DNA of 64,000 nt. It comes from Gordonibacter pamelaeae. GTDB lineage: Bacteria > Actinomycetota > Coriobacteriia > Coriobacteriales > Eggerthellaceae. Positions 58,588-64,000 of the stretch are shown piece by piece. Position 1 is the stretch's first letter; every line of letters starts with the position of its first letter. The notes beneath the pieces are model-generated. The model had not been told where the DNA came from, did not search any database, and saw only the letters and a list, made by a program, of their open reading frames with translations. A program made the translations under genes and the position numbers. The stretch lies in NCBI RefSeq assembly GCF_042665095.1, contig NZ_JBHTBV010000003.1. One strand, 5' to 3'.

Positions 58588-59760
58588 CTAAAGCGCGATC
58601 CGGTAGATTTCTCTCGCGTCGTCCATGGTGAGCTTCTTGTAGCTGCCGAAGGGCTCGCCTTTGTTCTCCTTGAGGGTGGGAATCATGCGCTCGATGTCGT
58701 CCTCGCCCACGCCCAGCTCGTCGAGCGTCACCGGCATGCCGAGCGAGGCGAAGAAGCCGCGCGTCTCGTCGATGGCCGACAGCGCGTCGGCTTCCACGTC
58801 GCCGGTGGGCGCCAGGCCGAACACCTCGCGGCCGTAGTGGGCGAAGCGCGACGGGTTCGCGTCGTAGACGAACTCCATCCACGCGGGGAACATCACGGCC
58901 AGGCCCGCGCCGTGCGTGATGCCCGGGTTCAGGGCGGAAAGCTCGTGCTCCAGGCCGTGCGTGGCCCAGTCCTCGTGGCGGCCGACGCCCGCGAGCCCCT
59001 GGTGGCAGAGCATGCCCGCCCACATGACGTTCGCACGCGCGTCGTAGTTGTCCGGCTCAACCATGACGCGCGGCGCCTCGGCACGCACCGTCTTCATGAG
59101 CGACAGGCACAGGTTGTCCGTCACGGGCACGGCGCCCACGTCGTCGAAGAACCGCTCCAGCAGGTGGCAGAACATGTCGGTGAGGCCGGCCGCCGTCTGG
59201 TACTCCGGCAGCGTGAACGTGAGCTCGGGATTCATGAACGCGAGCTTCGGGCGCTGCGCGTTGTTCGGATAGCCCGACTTCAGGCCCAGCTCGTCGTTGC
59301 TCATCACGGTGTTCTTCGATGCCTCGCTGCCGGCGGCCGGGATGGTGAGCACCACGGCGATGGGCAGCACGTCGTCCGTCTGCTGCTTCGTCTCGAAGAA
59401 GTCCCAAACGTCGCCGTCGTAGTGCGCGCCCACGGCGATGGCCTTCGCCGAGTCGATGACCGAACCGCCGCCCACGGCCAGCACCCAGTCGATGCCGTGC
59501 TCCTTGCACAGAGCGATGCCCTCGCGCGCAAGGCCGATCTCCGGGTTCGGCCGCACGCCGCCCAGCTCCACGTGCTCGATGCCGGCCGCGTCGAGCGACG
59601 CCTTCACGCGGTCGATGAGGCCGCTCTTCACCGCGCTCTGCCCGCCGAAGTGCACGAGGGCGCGGCGCGCGGCGCGCTCGGCCAGCTTCGCACCCACCTG
59701 CTCCTCCACCCCGCGGCCGAACACGAAATGCGTGGGCGATACGAACTCGAAATCCTCCAT
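58588..59760 (-). CDS. Iron-containing alcohol dehydrogenase (butanol dehydrogenase-like)
   Basis: A 390-residue group III dehydrogenase: start MEDFEFVSPTHFVFGRG, NAD(P) loop VLAVGGGSVIDSAKAIA, TIPAAGSEAS, and metal ligands in GLTDMFCHLLERFF (Asp, His) and THGLEHELSAL...THGAGLAVMFPAWM (His, His). The start with FVFGRGVEE matches YqhD/BdhA-type NADPH aldehyde reductases. It reduces aldehydes or oxidises alcohols in fermentation. The start at 59760 follows GAAAGGA. Confidence 0.92.
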   Translation of the reverse strand: MEDFEFVSPTHFVFGRGVEEQVGAKLAERAARRALVHFGGQSAVKSGLIDRVKASLDAAGIEHVELGGVRPNPEIGLAREGIALCKEHGIDWVLAVGGGSVIDSAKAIAVGAHYDGDVWDFFETKQQTDDVLPIAVVLTIPAAGSEASKNTVMSNDELGLKSGYPNNAQRPKLAFMNPELTFTLPEYQTAAGLTDMFCHLLERFFDDVGAVPVTDNLCLSLMKTVRAEAPRVMVEPDNYDARANVMWAGMLCHQGLAGVGRHEDWATHGLEHELSALNPGITHGAGLAVMFPAWMEFVYDANPSRFAHYGREVFGLAPTGDVEADALSAIDETRGFFASLGMPVTLDELGVGEDDIERMIPTLKENKGEPFGSYKKLTMDDAREIYRIAL

Positions 59761-59886
59761 GGCAGCAGTCCTTTCCGCAAGCCTTCGTCGTTGGCCAACC
59801 AGTATACCGCTCCCCCGCCCCCGCATGCGCCACGTTCGCCGGATGCCGGGCCGGGCGGCGGCTGCAAGCGGAGGCGGCGAAAATAC

Positions 59887-60001
59887 GCAAGGGAGGTGCT
59901 GGAACGTCGCAAGATCCCCGCAAGGTTCGCACGGCCGGAATGCAAGGAACGCGCAAGGTCGGCGCGGTACCGCAACGTTCGAATTGCGGTCGAGCGGCAA
60001 G
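59887..60001. repeat. Helically phased GCAAG motifs upstream of the ADH gene
   Basis: GCAAG starts at 59887, 59909, 59920, 59942, 59953 and 59997, with GCAAC at 59972. Spacings of the first five are 22, 11, 22 and 11 bp, so all lie on one face of the helix. Region 59761-60100 contains no gene. Confidence 0.6.
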
Positions 60002-60100
60002 GTTGCGGAGCTAAGATAGCCGCACGGATTCGTCCAGGCGGGGAGGACCGACACCCCTCACACCCATTTCCGATTTTGGAAGGGGGGGGGGTGACCCTCT

Positions 60101-60265
60101 ATGGATGATATGCTGCTTGCCCTTACCGGAGCGATCTTGCAGGTTCTCGGGCTGCACGTTGCGCTGTTGAACGTGCTGCTCGGGGCGGCCGGGCTTGTCG
60201 TCAAGCTCGTGTCGAAAGATTTGCCCCGGTCGTCCGACAAGGACGATCCGGGGCACAGCACATAA
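60101..60265 (+). CDS. 54-residue hydrophobic peptide, type I toxin-like
   Basis: Small frame behind a long G-run with GGGGGGGTGA. The peptide begins MDDMLLALTGAILQVLGLHV and remains hydrophobic to about residue 36 (LLNVLLGAAGLVVKLV), then ends in a charged tail (SKDLPRSSDKDDPGHST). Size, single membrane helix, charged tail and a strong hairpin right after the stop resemble small membrane toxins of type I toxin-antitoxin loci. No antisense RNA is demonstrated. The 10-base G-run in its leader could be slippery. Confidence 0.5.
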   Translation: MDDMLLALTGAILQVLGLHVALLNVLLGAAGLVVKLVSKDLPRSSDKDDPGHST

Positions 60266-60291
60266 CATCCGAACCGCCAAGACGATCCGAG

Positions 60292-60322
60292 AGCCGTGGG
60301 GAGTTAGCAGCTCCCTGCGGCT
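60292..60322 (+). terminator. Hairpin after the 54-residue peptide gene
   Basis: AGCCG-T-GGGAG / CTCCC-TG-CGGCT around a short loop, 27 bp past the stop codon. No strong T-run. Confidence 0.5.
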
Positions 60323-60446
60323 CGCCTGCATTATAGCAAACGCAACCGCCGCGCGAAAGAAGTAATTGTCACTTATAGCGGTTCTCCACAAGGAGGTATT
60401 CCGCAACCGCATTCCCTGGCGAAGGCAAACACTTCCAACACTCCCT

Positions 60447-60588
60447 TGGACAAAAACACCGTCTTTTCTTTATCCTTGTAATTGGATAATTTGAATTACG
60501 CAACTCTCACCAGCAGTTTCCGGAAAGGTCTTCTTCAATATGGCCGGACAAGGGATGGAATCTATAGATTAGGGCGTGTTTTTGTCCA
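60447..60588. repeat. AT-rich island bounded by a 13-bp inverted repeat
   Basis: TGGACAAAAACAC (60447-60459) and its exact complement (60576-60588) enclose 116 bp that are much AT-richer than the rest of the window. No flanking target duplication and no gene are visible. It could be a MITE remnant or a regulatory RNA locus linked to the small peptide. Confidence 0.55.
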
Positions 60589-60690
60589 TGACTCTATAGC
60601 TTATATATTTGGCCCCTGCCGTGCCGCGCCCCTCACTGCTAGGAGCACAGGCGCGGGTGCATCGCAGCCGTCAGGAGGCCCGCCATTCTG

Positions 60691-61485
60691 TCATCCCAGC
60701 GCCACGTCCAGCACCATCATGACCAAAAACCCCGCCATGACGCCCAGCGTACCCACGTTCGAATGCTCGCCCAGGTGCGCCTCGGGGATCAGCTCCTCCA
60801 CCACCACGTACATCATGGCGCCGGCCGAGAATGCCAGCATCCACGGCATGTACGGCGAGATAAGGCCCGCGAACAGCACCACCAGGATGCCGAACACCGG
60901 CTCGGCCAGGCCCGACAGCGCCCCCAGCCCGAACGCCTTCGGCGCGCTCATGCCCTCTTGCAGCATGGGAAGCGCCACGGCGGCACCCTCCGGTATGTTC
61001 TGGATGCCGATGCCGATGGCCAGCGCCACCGCCATGCCGAACATGCCCGGATCGCCTCCGTTCTGCGCGGCCATGGCGAACAGCAGGCCCACGCTCATGC
61101 CCTCGGGGATGTTGTGCAGCGTCACGGCCGTGAACAGCAGCGTGGGCCGCTCCCACTTGCTCGGCAGGCCCTCCGGCTTGCTCTCGCCCGGATGCAGATG
61201 CGGCAGCAGCTGGTGCAGCACCATGAGGAACGCCACGCCGATGACGAACCCGCCCGCCGCGGGTATCCAGCCCACCTGGCCCGCCTCCTCGGCGCGCTCG
61301 ATGGCGGGGATGAGCAGCGACCACACCGAGGCCGCGATCATGACGCCGGCCGCGAACCCCAGAAACGCGCGCTGGATGGCCATGCTGTTGCGCTTGCGGA
61401 ACAGGAACACCGAGGCCGCGCCCAGCGTGGTCATCAAGAACGTGAACCCGGTGCCCGACGCAGCCCAGAGAAGCGCGGTTTGCAT
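60691..61485 (-). CDS. ZIP family metal transporter (ZupT/GufA type)
   Basis: A 264-residue transporter with about eight helices. Helix IV and V motifs are VTLHNIPEGMSVGLLFAM and IGIQNIPEGAAVALPML, the metal path of ZIP proteins; a His-containing loop (HQLLPHLHPGESKPEG) follows helix III. Such proteins import Zn2+ or other divalent metals. Some GufA-like members are bidirectional. Monocistronic, with 545 bp of non-coding DNA upstream. Confidence 0.92.
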   Translation of the reverse strand: MQTALLWAASGTGFTFLMTTLGAASVFLFRKRNSMAIQRAFLGFAAGVMIAASVWSLLIPAIERAEEAGQVGWIPAAGGFVIGVAFLMVLHQLLPHLHPGESKPEGLPSKWERPTLLFTAVTLHNIPEGMSVGLLFAMAAQNGGDPGMFGMAVALAIGIGIQNIPEGAAVALPMLQEGMSAPKAFGLGALSGLAEPVFGILVVLFAGLISPYMPWMLAFSAGAMMYVVVEELIPEAHLGEHSNVGTLGVMAGFLVMMVLDVALG

Positions 61486-61747
61486 GAGCGCCCTCCCATC
61501 GTATCGTCAACCGGCCCCCGCTCGAGCGCAACGGCCGGCGGCTTCATCTTAGAGGCACCAAGTGTAAGCCTTTTCGTCGGATTAACCGCCCACGTTTTCC
61601 CGGCGTTACCGAGTTGCCCCGCAGGCTGCGGCGCCTCGGGAGCAGTGCCGGCTCCTCGCGGCCTCGACCGGTCGCGGAAACAACCGGGTGAACGAGCGCC
61701 GCAGGGCGGCTCGGCTCGAACGCAGGCGTCGCGAGCGGCTGGCCGAA

Positions 61748-61833
61748 GGTGAGCACAATGAGGCCGGGGAAACCCCGGCCTCATCGAAAGGAATGCCGAC
61801 AGCGTGCTTGGCGTATCCTCAACGTAGCTCACC
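61748..61833. other. Possible three-way-junction RNA or hairpin element
   Basis: GGTGAGC (61748-61754) pairs with GCTCACC (61827-61833), enclosing a perfect 12-bp hairpin ATGAGGCCGGGG / CCCCGGCCTCAT with loop AAA (61758-61784). The strand is undetermined. The remaining parts of 61486-62030 show no gene. Confidence 0.45.
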
Positions 61834-62030
61834 CACAAGCCCTGCCGCTCTGCGGCGCCGCAATCATCACGAGACTGTACTTGGCGAAGATAGTCTTTTT
61901 CCGTTTACCATTGCGTTTGGTTCTACTGTCGGACAAGCCCGATTATAGGCTCTTTTCCCTGCAAACTGAACCCTTTCAGCTTCTTTTGTGCACGTGAGCA
62001 ATGAAACCGTTACGATCGTCAACCGCCCGT

Positions 62031-62731
62031 TTAGTCCCCCCGCGGCCCGCCTTTCGCCCCGTCCGGCCGCGGTCGCTTCGCCTCGCCGCCCTTCGGCGCC
62101 CAGTCGCGCAGGCCGGCAACGGCGCCCCCGGCGATCTCCCACAGGTAGAGGCTCGCCACGGAGCCATGCGGCGAGTAGCGGCGGCGGTACTTCGCGAACA
62201 GCTCGGGCGTGATGCGGCGATGGTGGTGCAGCATGCGCAGGCCCCGCTGGATGGCCAGGTCGCCGTAGCTCATGATGTCGGGCCGCTGCATCGAGAACGT
62301 CATGAGCTCTCGGCCGTCCATACGCCGATGCCCGGCAGCGCCGACAGGCGGCGGCACACCTCGTCGTCGGGCAGGTCGGCCAGCTCCTCCAGGTCCAGCT
62401 CGCCGGCCAGCACGCGCTCGGCCGCGCCTTTTATGTAGCCCACCTTCCGAAACGACAGCCCGAACTGCTGCAGCTCGTCGTCGGGGCAGGCGGCCAGGGC
62501 CCCGGGCGTCACGTCGCCGAACGCGTCGGTCAGGCGCTTCCAGACGGTAACCTGCGCCTTCGTGGATATCTGCTGCCCCACGATGCAGTTGACCAGCGCC
62601 GCGAACAGGTCGGGCGTCACCTCGCGGCGCACCGGCCCGATAGCATCGATAGCCTCGGCCAGCCGCGCATCGCGCGCCTTCAGGTAGGCTATCGCCTGCT
62701 CGTCGTATTCGAAATAACGCTGCTCTCCCAT
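62031..62731 (-). pseudogene. AlkA-type DNA-3-methyladenine glycosylase, frameshifted
   Basis: The frame from ATG 62731 gives AIVGQQ-type (NCIVGQQISTKAQVTVWKRL) and the HhH motif LSALPGIGVWTAE, then runs into a stop after SS. The next frame continues exactly where the family should: LMTFSMQRPDIMSYGDLAIQRGL, with the catalytic Asp, then RYRRRYSPHGSVASLYLWEIAGG. One base is missing near 62304-62310 (GAG AG CTC ATG where a whole codon is expected). Total length 701 bp is one short of a multiple of three. Either a pseudogene or a sequence error. Confidence 0.82.
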
Positions 62732-63023
62732 AGGGTTCCTCTCCGCCGTGACCGGCGCATCGGCGCCGAGGGCGCGCAGACCTCGCCGGGTCCCGCCTTC
62801 GGCACCAGTATAACCGGCCCGGCGCTCAAGGCGCCCGCGAAGGCGCGCGGAGCGCACCGACAGGGCCCGCGCAATGCGCAGAGACGGAGTCGCCGGGCAA
62901 AACGCCGCGCCCACCATAGCCAGACAGCGCCGAAAGGGGTACCATCGGACACGCAGCGCAGCAGGCCCGCAAGGCAGCTGCGCCGACAGCAGCAAAGGCA
63001 GAGAGGCATATGAGGGGGAAATC

Positions 63024-63818
63024 ATGAAGGACCATCCGGTTCGCAACTCGATCTACAACGTGTACTTCAGCCCGACGAAGGCGACCCAGAAGATCGCCTA
63101 CGAGGTGGCCGACGCCATCGCGGCGGACCGCGACCTCACGAGCATCGCCATCAACCTGACGAAGCCGAAGAGCCGCCCCGTGCGCGCCGGCGGCCAGGAG
63201 AACGACGTGTTCCTGTTCGCCTTCCCCGTGTACAGCGGGCGCGTTCCCGCCGTGCTCATAGACTGCATCGACCAGTTCGAGGGCGACGGGGCGAAGGCCG
63301 TGGTCGTGGGCGTGTACGGCAACCGCCACTACGACGATGCGCTGCTGGAGGCCGCCGACCTGCTGGGCGAGCGCGGCTTCAAGGTCATCGCCGCCGGCGC
63401 GTTCATCGGCGAGCACTCCATGGCGCCGCGCGTGGGCGCCGGCCGCCCCGACGCGGACGATCTGGCCGTGGCCGCGCAGTTCGGGCACGACGTGGCCGCC
63501 CTCATCGAGCAGGGCGCGACCGAAACGCCCGCCATCAAGGGCAACCGCCCCTACCGCGACGGCATGCCCGACACGGGCGCGCGCCCCGCGACCACGGACG
63601 CCTGCACGAAGTGCGGCATCTGCGTGAAGCTGTGCCCCATGGGCATCATCGATGCCGACGACCCCGCCCAGGTGGCGGACGGCTGCCTGCAGTGCAACGC
63701 CTGCGTCAAGGGCTGCCCGCAGGACGCGAAGCGCTTCGAGGGCGAGCAGGCGGCAGCCATCGTGGCCATGCTCGAGGGCAACTGCCTGGAGCGCAAGGAG
63801 CCGGAGCTGTTCCTGTAG
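63024..63818 (+). CDS. EFR1 family flavodoxin/ferredoxin protein
   Basis: A 264-residue protein with a flavodoxin-like half (YFSPTKATQKIAYEV phosphate loop, FAFPVYSGRVPAVLIDCI, VVVGVYGNRHYDDALLE) and two C-terminal [4Fe-4S] motifs, CTKCGICVKLCPMGI and CLQCNACVKGCPQDA. EFR1 proteins are electron carriers of anaerobes with unspecified partners. The start at 63024 has a GGGGGAA region upstream. A GGCCGG/CCGGCC hairpin follows its stop. Confidence 0.9.
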   Translation: MKDHPVRNSIYNVYFSPTKATQKIAYEVADAIAADRDLTSIAINLTKPKSRPVRAGGQENDVFLFAFPVYSGRVPAVLIDCIDQFEGDGAKAVVVGVYGNRHYDDALLEAADLLGERGFKVIAAGAFIGEHSMAPRVGAGRPDADDLAVAAQFGHDVAALIEQGATETPAIKGNRPYRDGMPDTGARPATTDACTKCGICVKLCPMGIIDADDPAQVADGCLQCNACVKGCPQDAKRFEGEQAAAIVAMLEGNCLERKEPELFL

Positions 63819-63956
63819 ACGGCCGGCCAGGTACCGGCCGCGAGGGCTCTTTCTGCATACGGCTGACGGGAGCACAAGGGACGGCTCAAAAACCTCGGGG
63901 GTTTCGCGCCCTGCGCGTAGAAGGTTCTCGCAACCTCGTGGCAACCCGGGGTCGTG

Positions 63957-64000
63957 CTAGTTCTTCACCGGGACGTTCAGGGCGGCCTGCAGCACGCAGT
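63957..64000 (-). CDS. 3' end of a leftward gene, truncated by window edge
   Basis: On the minus strand an open frame enters from the right edge and ends CVLQAALNVPVKN followed by TAG. Too short to identify; the clean open end and gene spacing suggest a real C-terminus. Confidence 0.3.
   Translation of the reverse strand, partial: CVLQAALNVPVKN

Noticed and set aside
60011..60412. 133-codon minus-strand frame opposite the 54-residue peptide
   Set aside because: No ribosome site or domain; it runs through the hairpin and G-run and looks like a shadow frame.
1..64000. tRNA or rRNA genes
   Set aside because: No T-loop, CCA-end or rRNA-like sequence was seen on either strand by eye; a tRNAscan run would settle it.

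Overview
This GC-rich window (an AT-richer patch lies near 60.3-60.6 kb) looks like chromosomal DNA of an anaerobic actinomycete of class Coriobacteriia, probably Eggerthellaceae. That placement is inference. It rests on the base composition, a class III (oxygen-sensitive) ribonucleotide reductase with its activase, a pyrophosphate-type phosphofructokinase, an EFR1-type flavodoxin/ferredoxin protein and a recJ-relA-hydrolase cluster. No rRNA, tRNA, CRISPR array or complete insertion sequence was found. Five exact copies of the 16-bp palindrome TGTTTCACGTGAAACA, the bacterial parS/ParB-binding consensus, occur in two groups (22.5-23.4 kb and 52.4-53.5 kb). They suggest an origin-proximal segment.

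Layout. 0-7.5 kb: the end of a NarK-type transporter, then a leftward recJ/recQ fusion - relA/spoT - metallo-beta-lactamase-fold hydrolase cluster. 7.8-14.8 kb: three paralogous ECF sigma / membrane anti-sigma modules, each with the same ECF-like promoter, with nrdG between modules two and three. 14.8-18.8 kb: a DUF1016 nuclease gene broken by one stop codon, an array of covarying palindromes, and nrdD with a glutaredoxin-like tail. 19-25 kb: PPi-PFK, ybjQ, and an MFS pump and TetR regulator with matching operators, two parS sites, an M50 protease and an MmcQ/YjbR protein. 25-31 kb: a response regulator - ABC exporter - histidine kinase operon, a DUF4143 ATPase, and an HxlR/nitroreductase divergent pair. 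31-36.5 kb: a MATE pump behind an attenuator-like leader, a retron-type reverse transcriptase cassette (structured leader, 57-aa peptide, HTH, RT) and an MqsR-like toxin / Panacea antitoxin pair. 36.6-45.8 kb: a TetR unit, a cystine-type symporter, a PIN/RelB toxin-antitoxin pair, a HAD phosphatase, an AlkZ-like protein, an XRE-membrane regulator and an ABC-F ATPase. 45.9-53.5 kb: a Na+/H+ antiporter, a GntR/DUF1648/ABC operon and a CPBP protease flanked by three parS sites. 53.6-64 kb: leuCDB, small membrane and peptidoglycan-binding proteins, an iron alcohol dehydrogenase, a small hydrophobic peptide in an AT-rich island, a ZIP transporter, a frameshifted AlkA-type glycosylase and EFR1.

The main themes are envelope sensing and efflux (sigma/anti-sigma modules, two ABC operons, MFS, MATE, CPBP) and a defence-like stretch at 33-40 kb (retron, two toxin-antitoxin pairs), set among housekeeping genes. 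Most predicted operators are palindromes next to the gene for their likely regulator. All names come from motif recognition by eye; no database search was run.
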